Shown: piece after piece, positions 18,579 to 29,145 of the stretch
How positions within the stretch are numbered: the first letter of the stretch is position 1
Layout: the number at the start of each line of letters is the position of its first letter
Made by a program: the position numbers and the translations under genes
Source: Bacteroidales bacterium
GTDB taxonomy: Bacteria > Bacteroidota > Bacteroidia > Bacteroidales > Lentimicrobiaceae
Direction of reading: 5' to 3'
Assembly: GCA_016709025.1 (NCBI GenBank)
Contig: JADJEQ010000037.1
Span: forward strand, 38,501 to 102,500
DNA: 64,000 bases
Notes under the pieces: generated by a model
Database searches by the model: none
What the model saw: only the letters and a program-made list of their open reading frames with translations
Told to the model about the DNA's origin: nothing

Positions 18579-19013
18579 TAAATGAATTTCTTCAATTAAA
18601 GTTTTCAATTTGAGCCTGTCTGAAAACGGAGTATCTGAGCTAAAAAGTTCGCTATCGAAACATGCGTGTATCGTAAATGCTGGTTTTAGGTTCTCAGGCC
18701 AGGCTGATCTTTGCACATTCAGGTTTATTCTTTGTCTCAGTTTAAAAGGCCATCAGGACTTTTGCCCACAACATAATGCAACAATTGAATATCAGTATTG
18801 TTAGGTATTGTCCGCCGTTTTATATGACCATACTTTTGATAAAATTCCAGACAATGTCAATTCATTAAAATTGACAGCAGTTTGCATATTTTTTGGTCAA
18901 TGCCTGATTTTCAATATTTGGGCCAGTGCAGTGAAAGTGAGAATTTTTTTTATTGAGAACAGGCTTATTTTAAAAGAGTAATACAAAACTTAATCCAAAA
19001 ACCATCCTCCAAA
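18579..19013. other. Intergenic region with an 8-bp inverted repeat
   Basis: TGTCAATT (18855-18862) and AATTGACA (18869-18876) form a perfect inverted repeat with a 6-nt spacer, about 140 bases before the papain-like gene; it could be an operator. The frame at 18610-18804 shows no signal peptide or homology I can name and is not called. Confidence 0.35.
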
Positions 19014-20620
19014 ATGAAAAAACTAATCTTATTAGGATTATTGGCTCTAGCAGGAATTTCATTGCCGTTGCAGGCTCAGGATCGCCGCGGCATGGGCGCC
19101 AACTTTGATATGGCCACCATCGCAAAGACACCACGAAAAGTGCAGCTATCGTTTCAGAGTTTCCGTGGAATGCCCGAGCAGGCTTCACTCGAGCAATATT
19201 GTCCTACACCCGGAGATCAGGGCGACCATGGCACCTGTGTGGCATTTGCCAACGGATATGGGATTGCAACCTTATTGTATGCAAAAATGCATGAAATTAC
19301 CGATCAATCAATCATTGACAAGTATGTTTTTTCGCCCAGTTATTTGTATGAAATAATTAAGGATTCTACCGACTATAATTGCCAGCTAGGGAGTGATCCG
19401 ATCATGGCAATGGTAACGCTTATAAACATGGGAACTCCCTTTATCCGGACAGTTCCATACAATTGTGAGGTAAATTTCAGCACCGATGCAGTTGCCGAAG
19501 CACTGAAATATACCATCAAAGATGCTTCAGTGCTTTTGCTCCGGGTGAATACGCCAAAACATCCGGCGAAATGATTGATATGACCAAAAAGGCAATACTT
19601 GAAGGCTCTCCGGTTTCGGGAGGTTTTCATTTGCCGGAAAGTTTTTTTAAGATTCAGACTGACGTATGGACCTCAGATCCAACCGAGGTGGACAAAGATT
19701 GGAAACACAATGGCCACGCCATGGCAGTGGTTGGTTTTGATGACAATAAATACGGTGGTGCTTTCCGGATACTGAACAGTTGGGGTACAGAATGGGCAGA
19801 CCATGGCTATGTCTGGATGCGTTACGATGATTATGCCCGCTATAGCATTTTAGGCTTACAGGTATTTGGCAATCCATTCACCCCAGACCCTGAAGAAAAA
19901 ATTGCACCTGTACCTCCACCAACACCAACGCCAACACCAACACCCGAACCTCAACCTCAGCCCCAGCCTCAGCCTCAGCCTGATGCCATCACCATGAGTC
20001 TGAGCGGTAGCATTGAGTTTAAACTGAACACCGGTGAAGATATGCCGGTAAATAAAATTTCGTCGCGCAACCTGATGGTTGAGGAAGATATCGTGGTTAA
20101 AGAAGACCTGGTAGCATATACCATGATGAACAGTTATACGAGCGGTACCAAATTCCGTTTTTATATGACCATTGACAATGAGGCTTATATTTATGCTTTT
20201 GCAACCGATCTTACCGGAAAAATAAACCGGATTCTGCCATTCGATGATCTCACTTCCACTCACGTTGGCAGTAACAGCATCGTTGCATTCCCATCCGACA
20301 CCAAGATCATAAAAATGGATGAGAATAAAGGAACCGACTATCTGCTTATTCTATATTCGAAAGAGCCGCTGAATATGAATGATATGCTGGCTGATATGAA
20401 TAAAGCCAGCGGTGGTTTATCCTCTAAAATTACGGCTGCACTGGGTGAAAAACTGATTGCCAGGGAAAAAATTAAATACGATCCTTCCCGGGTTGGCTTT
20501 CAGGTAAATGTGAAATACGCTGGTTCACGGAATCTTTCAGTTGAGGATGAATCTAACCAAACTACTGAATTTGCAACCGGCAGCGTGGTTCCGCTGATGA
20601 TAGAAATAAAACATAACTAG
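19014..20620 (+). CDS. Secreted papain-like (C1) peptidase with DUF4384-like domain; reading frame broken near 19545
   Basis: Two overlapping frames, 19014-19574 and 19571-20620, make one protein of about 535 residues if one base is corrected in or near 19530-19550. The first frame has a signal peptide (MKKLILLGLLALAGISLPLQAQ) and the papain active-site Cys75 in GDQGDHGTCVAFANG. The second frame has the active-site His in NGHAMAVVGFDD and Asn in ILNSWGTEWADHGYVWM. The join is required because the catalytic residues lie in different frames. A Pro-rich linker (PTPTPTP, QPQPQPQ) leads to a DUF4384-like domain. Motifs RNLMVEED and RNLSVEDE recur in the caspase array downstream. A terminator follows. 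Whether the break is real or a sequencing error cannot be told here. Confidence 0.8.
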
Positions 20621-20637
20621 TTCGTGGTTTTCCGAAT

Positions 20638-20685
20638 CCGTTACCCGCTCAAAACAAAAACCTGAGCTTGTAACGGACTTTTCTT
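20638..20685 (+). terminator. Hairpin terminator after the papain-like gene
   Basis: CCGTTAC (20638-20644) and GCTCA (20647-20651) pair with TGAGC (20063 + 600, that is 20663-20667) and GTAACGG (20670-20676) around an 11-nt loop with a 2-nt internal loop, followed by ACTTTTCTT. This separates transcription of the peptidase from the gene at 20760. Confidence 0.7.
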
Positions 20686-20759
20686 CGAATAAAAATATTC
20701 AGAACACGTCTTGCGCATATTATAGGCTTTAAAAGCTGAATTATCCAAATCTAAAAAAA

Positions 20760-22205
20760 ATGAAAAAAACCACTTCACTCGTTTTCTGTTTTCTTATTTG
20801 TGCTTCAGCGGTATTTTCACAATCTACCCGTGTAAGCTTTCGAAACGACCGGTTTTCAACTATTAAAGTACGACCGGTTAAACTATTGAATGCTAACGAT
20901 TTTTACTCTGATTTCATGATTGATGAAGAACTTGGAAATTCATTGAGCAAGGTTTTCAGTTTGTCCGACCTTAATTTTATTGCTGAATCAGCCCATGAAA
21001 CAGCTTTGCCACCAGCATTAAATTCTTTAGAAAAAAGGGATTTAAACAGGAATAAGATGAAAGATTTAAGTCTTTACAGACTGGCCACGTTTACAAGCGG
21101 AGATACTGAAATTGAACTCCTGGTTGCACCCGTTTCCGAAAACAAGAAAGCCAGAGCCATTGGTATGATCGGCGACGACGATATGATTTTGTTTTTCAAC
21201 AAATCAGCTGTTTTTGAGATGCCGGTTAAAGAAACCTCCATGGAACCCAATATCAAAAATGGATACACCTGTGAAGATTATTCCCGCGCTATTGTTGCAT
21301 TTTTTGAATCAGGCATAAAAATCACCACTCCTTCCGATTCCATTCCCTTACTGTTGCCAGAGGCTGAATTCCAGGGCTCTGTCTTTGATTTCAAAGAAGA
21401 GTATCTGATTCAGGATTACAGACCAGGGCTTCAGAATGTGACTTTAGTTTGCGATAAAGATGGAGATAAACCTCTTTACGAGCTGATTTTTGAATTTGAA
21501 AACGCCGATTCAACCCTGAAGTTTGCTGAATTGATGTTTGGTGTGCCGAATCACCCACAGCTCGATCATTACTGGGTTATCACTGTTGTATCAAAAGAGA
21601 TGGTATTCCTGGGCTGGACATTCAACAATAAACTGGTTTTGGCCTGTAACCTTCCTGGAACAGAGATGGAGGATTCCGAAGACTTTATCCTTTCTGATGA
21701 GTTTATTGCAGCGTTTAATGGCACAGAAAATACAAGTGTAGAGACAAATGCGGTGAACAATGATACAGATGACAATGTAGCCACATCATTGGCAATCAAC
21801 AATCTGATCATTGCAGCCATGAATGATTTTGATCAATTCAAAACGGATCTGATGCCAAATAAAACAGCCGAATACAACGCAGTAAGTTATGTGAATTTTG
21901 GACAGGAACAAGCGATTGTGCGGAAAAATGCAGCCGGCAACTGGCGGCTCGAAGTGCGTTTTGCCCCCTACGCCACAAGCGAAGAGGCCAAACAGGTCCT
22001 TGAAAATACCATAACCTTTTATCAAACTTTGGAAGGATTGGAATACCGGCTGGTAAAAAAATCAGACCTGGATACGGGCAATGGCCGAAATTATATCTGG
22101 GATATTCAAACCATGGATGACGAGTCAACAGGCATAATTCTGAAATGGCAATCATACCCTGCAAGCAACGGGATGTTTGGTTTAAAAATGGAACTTGGTA
22201 AATAG
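20760..22205 (+). CDS. Secreted protein of unknown function, long member of a two-gene family
   Basis: The 481 residues begin with a signal peptide (MKKTTSLVFCFLICASAVFSQ). The N-terminal ~150 residues align with the small protein at 36244: FRNDRFSTI against FQNNRFSNI, NDFYSDFM against DDFYMVFG, LSKVFS against LSKVFT, and PVSENKKARAIGMIGDDDMIL against PVSENARLKKEGMIDDKDLIL. The C-terminal part has alternating charged/aromatic strands and an acidic linker (about 318-335). I recognise no family. It lies 136 bases before the first caspase gene on the same strand, and its short paralogue lies inside the array, so a link to the caspase proteins is likely. An inhibitor, substrate or chaperone role is conceivable, but nothing in the sequence decides between them. 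Confidence 0.7.
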   Translation: MKKTTSLVFCFLICASAVFSQSTRVSFRNDRFSTIKVRPVKLLNANDFYSDFMIDEELGNSLSKVFSLSDLNFIAESAHETALPPALNSLEKRDLNRNKMKDLSLYRLATFTSGDTEIELLVAPVSENKKARAIGMIGDDDMILFFNKSAVFEMPVKETSMEPNIKNGYTCEDYSRAIVAFFESGIKITTPSDSIPLLLPEAEFQGSVFDFKEEYLIQDYRPGLQNVTLVCDKDGDKPLYELIFEFENADSTLKFAELMFGVPNHPQLDHYWVITVVSKEMVFLGWTFNNKLVLACNLPGTEMEDSEDFILSDEFIAAFNGTENTSVETNAVNNDTDDNVATSLAINNLIIAAMNDFDQFKTDLMPNKTAEYNAVSYVNFGQEQAIVRKNAAGNWRLEVRFAPYATSEEAKQVLENTITFYQTLEGLEYRLVKKSDLDTGNGRNYIWDIQTMDDESTGIILKWQSYPASNGMFGLKMELGK

Positions 22206-22341
22206 TTGAATTCCGAGTCAAACAGTGCTGTATTTGTTATGCCAAAACCTATTTAAACTTATTATCCTGATGAAAACTGGGGATTATTCTCAATGATATT
22301 CAGGAAGAAGTGTAAAGTTAAACCGATAATTCTCATTCCGG

Positions 22342-25300
22342 ATGAAAACTCCTTTAGTAAAGTATTGTCTGCTTTTTTTCCTTCTGAGCCTGGCTTTTTC
22401 AATAAAAGTACTGGCTCAATCGCCTGAATTGCGGGTGCCGGCAACGCACGAGGCAAGTCATTTTGTGTTTTCGAAGGACGACAGGCTTTTTGCCTCCCTG
22501 GGCGAAAGTGAGCTTAAAATTTGGCAAACGGATGGAACCTATCTTCTGAAATCATTGCCAATGCCGGGAAGCGATACTTTATACGATACCGATCTTCATT
22601 TTACACCCGATAATTCAAAGCTGGTACTTATTCAAAATGGCCGCATCAGTATTCTCAATCTTCTTGCGTTCTCGTGGGAAAAGTCAGTTTGGAAAATTGA
22701 ATTTACCGGTGGTACCGGATTGAGTGGCGATGGCCGGTTTTTATACTATTTTGCATCCGACTACAGCAAAAATGAAAATCAATTGATGAAACTGGATTTG
22801 GTAACAGGCAAATCTGCCAAACTGATCAGTTTTAAAGTTGAGGATGGGGTTTCTTACGGAGGAAAACTTTCATTTAATTCCGACGAATCGCTTCTGCTTG
22901 CATCAGGTCTGATAGATGACGGCGGAATTTTAATTGACCTTAAAAATCTGAAAGTAGTCCGCCAGTTTAAAGCTCCATACTGGCCGCTTTTTATTAACCA
23001 ATCCGGAAATCTGATTGTTAACAGCATGGTACTGACAGGAAATTCAGATCAGGATACCTATGGCACAAACAAAAAATTCAAGGTTGAAGAAGTAGATCCC
23101 GGCACGATGAAAGTGCTGCGTACCATGAACGTTGTTACCAAATCCGATGATATACCTGACTACAATGGAATTCTCTGGATCGGCGACAACGGTCGCGATA
23201 AAATTTTGTACGAAATGAATGAGCGGTTCTATATAGCCAACACCGCCAATTTTACTATAAGCAAAAGGCAACAGGCGAAATTTAACATCGAAAGCGGCTC
23301 AACAAATTCCGCATCCATGTCAACCGGAGGGAAATTCGTTTTTTGGTCGGGATATATGACGGCTTATAAAACCAATGATGTAAAAACGCCCTATCAGTTT
23401 GGCATTTCGCCTTACCAACCTTTTATGCTTAGCGATGTAAGCCAGGGCAACGACATGAAAATATTAGCCGGAAACCGACTGGTAAACTTTGATGCCAGGG
23501 GGTTGTCGTTTACGCCCCTGCCCAAAGCGGCCTATTTCGATTTTCATTCGTCGTACCGCTACCTGCCGGGTCAGAAACGACTTTTTATGGAAGGAGTTGA
23601 ATTTAATTTCGGCGATGGCTATAGTTCGGGATTTACATACGATTTGGGTAACGACATCAGCCAGTTTACACCCATAACCATGTCGAACGACATCGGTTAC
23701 GATGTTCATGCCATGCGCGAATACGATTCGCTTAACACCATTATTTTGCTTTGCAGCGACCGTTTTTTCACCATGGATACCCGCACGCTGAAAGTGAAAC
23801 AACAGGTTATGTATGGGAATGAGTATTCGGTAAGTGTTAATTTGGGACAAACTAACGATGACCACAGCAGTGCCTTGTCGCCCGATCAGAGTAAAGTAAT
23901 TGTCGTTCTGCAAAAAGAGGAAAGTGAAAACAGCAGCATTGTTTGTTATAACCTGATCAACAAAAAGCAACTTTGGAGCTATGCATCCAAAACCATGATT
24001 TCCAACCCGGTATATTCTGAGAACGGTAAAACCATCCGATTCTTTAATGAAGTAAAAGCATGCGTAACCCTCGATGCATTGAACGGAAAAGTGCTTTCAT
24101 CTGCAAGTCTGATACCCCAGGCAGATTATACCAGCCAGTTTTCGCCAACCCAAAAATTTGTTCTGACAAAATCGTTTAACAACGAGCTTTTTTATGGTGG
24201 TATTTCCAATTACACTGTGTATGATGCAGTTACAAATAAAACAGCAATTGCATTGCCACAGCAACGTGTAGCTTACAAAGGAGCCATTTTTGTTTCCAAC
24301 GACCGTTTCCTGCTTACCCAGGACGAAGACCTGAAACTATGGGATCTCACAAGCGGAAAACTTATGGCGCGGATTATACTTTTCCAGAACAGCAACGACT
24401 GGATTCTGATAACGCCTGATGGCCGTTTCGATGGTTCGGATGGTGGATTAAGCCAGTTGTATTACGTAAAAGGTCGCGATGTTATACCTCTCGAACAACT
24501 TTACGAAGGTTTTTATACACCCGGGCTCACCATGCAGGTGCTGGCCGGTGTGCCTGCCGAAAACAAGCAGGATATTCAAAATTTAAGCGCGCCACCAACC
24601 GTAAAACTCACTTATTTGCCTGCAAAAACGGAGAAGGAACGACTTCCTGATGGCCAGATACTTGAACTAAATGTGGATGAAAAAACCATTCAGGTAACAG
24701 CCGAAGCCACATGCAGCGAAGGTGTTCTGGCCGAAATACGCTTGTTTCACAACGGAAAACTGGTTGGCAACAACACAAGGAATTTAACGGTTGAAGACGA
24801 AAACAGTAAAAGCGACAAGAAAGTTTTTGACATTGAACTGATGGAAGGTGAAAACCGCTTGAAAGCTGTTGCCATTAACAGTCAACGCACGGAATCGAAG
24901 CCCGACGAAATTGTATTTACTTACAAGCCTAATTCTTCACAGGTTACGCCTGCCAACGGGAATCAGATTTCCCTGTATATGGTTGTGATTGGCATAAATA
25001 AATATAAAAACCCTAAGTACAACCTTAACTATGCCATTGCTGATGCGTCATCTTTTAAGGAAACGTTTGAAAGGGGAATTTCATCCATTTTTGCCAAAAG
25101 CAATATTATTTTCCTTACCGATGAAAAGGCAACAAAAGAAGGCATTTCATCGGAGCTTGAAAAAGCGAAAGCCACAGCCACGGCGAATGACATATTTGTT
25201 TTTTACTATGCCGGACATGGGGTTTTAAATGATAAAAAGGACTTTTTCCTTGTTCCGCACGATGTTACTCAGCTTTATGGCAACGACGATGCCCTGGCTC

Positions 25301-25728
25301 AGAAAGGCTTGAGTGCCAACCAGCTACAGCAGTATTCCAGGGATATAAAAGCACAGAAACAGCTTTTTATTTTAGATGCCTGCCAGTCGGCCGGAGCACT
25401 GGATCAGGTCGTGGCAAGCCGCGGTGTGGCCGAAGAAAAAGCCATTGCCCAGCTCGCCCGGTCAACGGGAACACACTGGCTTACAGCCTCTGGCAGCGAG
25501 CAGTTTGCTTCGGAGTTTTCGCAGCTGGGGCACGGAACATTCACCTATGTTTTGCTCGAAGCCCTGAGTGGAAAAGCCGATACCGGCGATAAGAAAATTA
25601 CCGTGAATGAAATTGACGCCTATCTGCAGGAACAGGTTCCGGAGGTCACCACCAGGTTTAAAGGAACGCCCCAATATCCGGCCAGCTATGGGTTTGGGAA
25701 TGATTTCCCTTTGATAATTCTGAAATAA
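22342..25728 (+). CDS. Exported propeller-Ig-caspase protein 1 (type A caspase domain)
   Basis: The 1,128 residues run: signal peptide (about 1-25, ending VLAQ), WD40-like beta-propeller (about 30-690), the NDWILITPDGRFDGS segment that closes the propeller (about 685-700), an Ig-like module (about 750-860) with RNLTVEDE at 813, and a C14 caspase-like domain (about 872-1128). The catalytic pair is His959 in YYAGHGV and Cys1014 in LDACQSAG. The caspase part is of the A type shared with the copy at 32834: GVLNDKKDFFLVPHDVTQLYG and ALDQVVASRGVAEEK. Predicted to work outside the cytoplasm. Caspase-fold peptidases cut after Asp or, in metacaspases and relatives, after Arg/Lys; specificity is not predictable here. 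First of seven tandem paralogues. Confidence 0.9.
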   Translation: MKTPLVKYCLLFFLLSLAFSIKVLAQSPELRVPATHEASHFVFSKDDRLFASLGESELKIWQTDGTYLLKSLPMPGSDTLYDTDLHFTPDNSKLVLIQNGRISILNLLAFSWEKSVWKIEFTGGTGLSGDGRFLYYFASDYSKNENQLMKLDLVTGKSAKLISFKVEDGVSYGGKLSFNSDESLLLASGLIDDGGILIDLKNLKVVRQFKAPYWPLFINQSGNLIVNSMVLTGNSDQDTYGTNKKFKVEEVDPGTMKVLRTMNVVTKSDDIPDYNGILWIGDNGRDKILYEMNERFYIANTANFTISKRQQAKFNIESGSTNSASMSTGGKFVFWSGYMTAYKTNDVKTPYQFGISPYQPFMLSDVSQGNDMKILAGNRLVNFDARGLSFTPLPKAAYFDFHSSYRYLPGQKRLFMEGVEFNFGDGYSSGFTYDLGNDISQFTPITMSNDIGYDVHAMREYDSLNTIILLCSDRFFTMDTRTLKVKQQVMYGNEYSVSVNLGQTNDDHSSALSPDQSKVIVVLQKEESENSSIVCYNLINKKQLWSYASKTMISNPVYSENGKTIRFFNEVKACVTLDALNGKVLSSASLIPQADYTSQFSPTQKFVLTKSFNNELFYGGISNYTVYDAVTNKTAIALPQQRVAYKGAIFVSNDRFLLTQDEDLKLWDLTSGKLMARIILFQNSNDWILITPDGRFDGSDGGLSQLYYVKGRDVIPLEQLYEGFYTPGLTMQVLAGVPAENKQDIQNLSAPPTVKLTYLPAKTEKERLPDGQILELNVDEKTIQVTAEATCSEGVLAEIRLFHNGKLVGNNTRNLTVEDENSKSDKKVFDIELMEGENRLKAVAINSQRTESKPDEIVFTYKPNSSQVTPANGNQISLYMVVIGINKYKNPKYNLNYAIADASSFKETFERGISSIFAKSNIIFLTDEKATKEGISSELEKAKATATANDIFVFYYAGHGVLNDKKDFFLVPHDVTQLYGNDDALAQKGLSANQLQQYSRDIKAQKQLFILDACQSAGALDQVVASRGVAEEKAIAQLARSTGTHWLTASGSEQFASEFSQLGHGTFTYVLLEALSGKADTGDKKITVNEIDAYLQEQVPEVTTRFKGTPQYPASYGFGNDFPLIILK

Positions 25729-25782
25729 CCAAAATACAGGCAAACAACGTTTTTATGAAGAATGCGCAAATAAATTCAGGTA

Positions 25783-28700
25783 ATGAGAAAATATAGCTTG
25801 TTATTGTTTGCTGTTCTTTACTTTACAACAACAGCAGTTGCACAAATCGGCAACATCGTGATACCGGATGGACATGCAGAAGGAATAGAAAAAATATTGC
25901 TTTCGACAGATGGGAAATACCTCTACACGGCAAATAGTCAGAAGATTATTATGTGGGATGTAAAGCAGCATATTCAATTGTACAGCTTTAGTCTTGCGGT
26001 GAGGTGGGACTTTTCTCAGGCGATCAGTTCTTTCATTTTAAGTAATGATGGAAATTATGTAGCTGCCACGGGGGGATTTGGCGTTAAATGTTTTTCGACG
26101 GTTACGGGTAAACAAGTGCTGGATATTGAAGGGCTGCATTATGCTGCAACTTTTTCTGCCGATAGTAAAAAGATATTTTACAGCGGTGATATGCAAGATC
26201 CCAAAACCTACAATTTGCTGAGCGGTATTATTTCAGTTGACTTAACTTCTCTTATTACCGAACCTGTTTTTATATGTACCGATTATGGAAATTGCAATTT
26301 TAAAGAATTTACGGAACTTAAAAATGGGACGGTTAAGCTCTGGCATAATACAGGTTGGCAGATAGCTGACCTTGATGCAAAAAAAATTCTCTTTACTTCC
26401 AATGTAGATACAAAAACCGATTTATTTGGCAGGGCATCTGAAATGTCTTTTTTGCCTCTGCGCAATACCAACCTGATTGTTGCAGCAAAACAAAATAAAG
26501 GCGAAATATATGCAAACCTGATTTTTTTTGATGCTTACTCCGGGAAAGAAATAAGCAGCAGAAAAATTGGCACCAACTGGAAAATAATAACAGGCATGGA
26601 AGGTGATAACTTCCTGTTGGATGCAGGTTCATTTTCGGAGGAGTTGGAATTTATAGATGCGAAAAGCGGAAGTACGATAAAAAAAATCAATAAATCAGCG
26701 TTGTCGATGCTTGAAGGAGAGGAACTGACAGCCGGTATTTTGTATTCCAAAAACAAACATATTTATTTTAATTCCGCAGGCGATGTAAAGGAAATGGATA
26801 TGCAGACGTTGAAAACTTCGCTCAGTTTTAAAAGAGAAATTGCAGGCTTTCCGATCGTTACCAATTACGATTACAACGAACAGCATGAAAAATTGCGGAT
26901 GGTTACCGATTACACCAACTACCTTTCTATTGATTTTAAACGAATGGTAGTAGAAAAAAATACTTTGTTAACCAGTGCCGCCAATCAAAACACAGAAATA
27001 AGTTTTAGCAATACGGGAGATACGATTTCTGTTGATGAGTATGGCAAGGCTTTTATTTACATGATAAAAAACGGTAAAAAGACCACCATCAGCCCCACGC
27101 TGTTTGGTGATTCCCCATTTGAAAGTGCCCCGAGACCTAATGTGTTTTTTGGCAGGGAAGGTAGATATGCTTACGCTATAAAAAATGTAAATACCAACGG
27201 TGGAGATGCACAAACAGTGTATCAAATAAATATAGCCACCAACATCAGCAAAAAAATAGCTGAATTTCAGCACAACCTTGAAATTGACATTCAGCAGGAT
27301 ATTATTGTTGGGTATGACAAAACTGCCACCGGCTTTGAAGTTAAATGCTGGCAACTTTCAACCGGTAAATTGATTTTTACTAAAACTATCCCAACCAAAG
27401 GCGAAGAGCCAAAACTGGTTGCCGCAAGGGTTTTTGCTTCAAAATCTAAAATAGCAATACTGGGGCTCAGGTATATGCAAGTATTTAATATAGCTGATGG
27501 AAAACTATTGCAATCTTCCAAAGAGGTTTTGCTGTCGTTCGAGAATGATTTTATCATTAGCCACAACGCAGGTTTAATTGCCGAATTAGCCGATGAAGGC
27601 AGGTTGCTGATACAAGACAGTACTTTAAACAGAAAGCATTTAATCCAGGCACACGATGGCAGCATCAACAAAGCCTATTATTCGCCAAACGATGATTTAA
27701 TTTACACTGCCGGCAGCGATAACACCATAAAAATATTCAGTACAGCTACCGGTAAAATAATAGGCACGCTTTATATTTTTAAAGACACGAAAGACTTTGT
27801 TTTTATCGACCCAACCGGACGGTTTGATGGCACGCCTGAAGGGATGAAAAAACTGTATTATGTAAAAGATAGAAAAGTAATTACGCTTGATAAAATTTAC
27901 GAAAAGTTTTATACCCCCAGTTTATACCAACGCCTGTTGAATGGAGAAATTTTTGATCCGATTGACATGATAATAAACCTATCACCTTTATGTAAAATTT
28001 CCTACGAAGAGAAAACCCGCAACCTTACCGTAGAAGATGAAGGTATACTTTCCTATACGAATACTACCGGACTCGCCGAAATCACCGTAAATGCTACTTC
28101 CGAAGGTGATAAAATTGATGAAATACGCTTGTTTCACAACGGCAAAATTGTGAACCTGGCCACCCGCGGGCTTTTCGTAACCGACGATGCAACCAACACA
28201 GATTCCAAAAAATACACCATTAATCTTATGCCGGGCCAAAACTCGTTCCGTGCCATTGCCCTCAACAGCCAAAGGACTGAGAGCAAACCCGATGAAATAT
28301 GGGTCAATTATCAAACTGAAAGTGGGACGGTAAATACAAAACCAAACACACCAGTTACTGGTGGGTCTATCGACAAGGTTGATAAAAACGCCACGCTCCA
28401 TTTAATCGTTGTAGGCATTAATCAATATCAGAACAAAAGCATGGTTTTGAACTACGCTTTAGCCGATGCCACTGCATTTAAGGATGAAATGGAGAAGGAT
28501 GCGAAGAGCATCATCACCAATATCAAAACCTATTTTGTTACGGATAATACAGCGAATAAGTCAGGAATAACCGATGCTTTCGGTCAGGTTCAGCGAAATG
28601 CAAAACCTCAGGATGTATTTGTTTTTTATTACGCTGGTCACGGTGTAATTGGCAAAGACAAGGAATTTTACCTCGTCCCCAACGATGTGAGCGATTTGAA

Positions 28701-29145
28701 AAATGTGCAGGCTGAACTTGAATCGAAAGGAATCCCGGCAAAACTACTTCAGCAATTCGCCATCGATATTGCCGCTCAGAAACAACTCTTTATCCTCGAT
28801 GCCTGCCAGAGTGCCGGCGCTTTTAACGAAATGCTGAGCGCCGATGGCGACCAGCAAAAGAGCATCGCCGTAGTCTCGCGAAGCACCGGAACCCACTGGA
28901 TGGCTGCCAGCGGCGCCCAGCAATATGCCAACGAGTTTTCGCAGTTAGGGCATGGCGCTTTTACCTATGTGCTGCTCGAAGCGCTGAAAGGTTCGGCTGC
29001 TGCCGATAAAATGATTACCGTTAACGGATTGAAAAGCTACCTGCAGCAGGGAGTTCCGGAATTGATGAAGAAATACAGCGGAACCCTTCAATACCCGGCC
29101 AGTTATGGTTTTGGGAATGATTTTCCGGTGGAAGTGATCAGGTAA
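25783..29145 (+). CDS. Exported propeller-Ig-caspase protein 2 (type B)
   Basis: The 1,120 residues have a signal peptide (MRKYSLLLFAVLYFTTTAVAQ), a propeller opening with IVIPDGHAEGIEKILLSTDG, a last blade (IQAHDGSINKAYYSPNDD, SDNTIKIF), the PTGRFDGTPEGMKKLYYVK segment, an Ig-like module with RNLTVEDE (Arg746) and TRGLFVTDD, and a caspase domain from about 870 with His953 and Cys1008. The caspase end is type B (GVIGKDKEFYLVPNDVSDLKN, AFNEMLSADGDQQK). The propeller is closest to that of the seventh copy (43577), not to its neighbours, while the Ig/caspase part is almost identical to the third copy. Starts 54 bases after copy 1, so probably in one transcript. Confidence 0.9.
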   Translation: MRKYSLLLFAVLYFTTTAVAQIGNIVIPDGHAEGIEKILLSTDGKYLYTANSQKIIMWDVKQHIQLYSFSLAVRWDFSQAISSFILSNDGNYVAATGGFGVKCFSTVTGKQVLDIEGLHYAATFSADSKKIFYSGDMQDPKTYNLLSGIISVDLTSLITEPVFICTDYGNCNFKEFTELKNGTVKLWHNTGWQIADLDAKKILFTSNVDTKTDLFGRASEMSFLPLRNTNLIVAAKQNKGEIYANLIFFDAYSGKEISSRKIGTNWKIITGMEGDNFLLDAGSFSEELEFIDAKSGSTIKKINKSALSMLEGEELTAGILYSKNKHIYFNSAGDVKEMDMQTLKTSLSFKREIAGFPIVTNYDYNEQHEKLRMVTDYTNYLSIDFKRMVVEKNTLLTSAANQNTEISFSNTGDTISVDEYGKAFIYMIKNGKKTTISPTLFGDSPFESAPRPNVFFGREGRYAYAIKNVNTNGGDAQTVYQINIATNISKKIAEFQHNLEIDIQQDIIVGYDKTATGFEVKCWQLSTGKLIFTKTIPTKGEEPKLVAARVFASKSKIAILGLRYMQVFNIADGKLLQSSKEVLLSFENDFIISHNAGLIAELADEGRLLIQDSTLNRKHLIQAHDGSINKAYYSPNDDLIYTAGSDNTIKIFSTATGKIIGTLYIFKDTKDFVFIDPTGRFDGTPEGMKKLYYVKDRKVITLDKIYEKFYTPSLYQRLLNGEIFDPIDMIINLSPLCKISYEEKTRNLTVEDEGILSYTNTTGLAEITVNATSEGDKIDEIRLFHNGKIVNLATRGLFVTDDATNTDSKKYTINLMPGQNSFRAIALNSQRTESKPDEIWVNYQTESGTVNTKPNTPVTGGSIDKVDKNATLHLIVVGINQYQNKSMVLNYALADATAFKDEMEKDAKSIITNIKTYFVTDNTANKSGITDAFGQVQRNAKPQDVFVFYYAGHGVIGKDKEFYLVPNDVSDLKNVQAELESKGIPAKLLQQFAIDIAAQKQLFILDACQSAGAFNEMLSADGDQQKSIAVVSRSTGTHWMAASGAQQYANEFSQLGHGAFTYVLLEALKGSAAADKMITVNGLKSYLQQGVPELMKKYSGTLQYPASYGFGNDFPVEVIR

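Noticed and set aside
18610..18804. 64-codon frame between the lipoprotein and the papain-like gene
   Set aside because: Composition and start do not look coding; no domain seen.
19530..19575. Programmed frameshift in the papain-like gene
   Set aside because: No slippery heptamer or clear downstream pseudoknot; other single-base breaks in this window favour an error or mutation.
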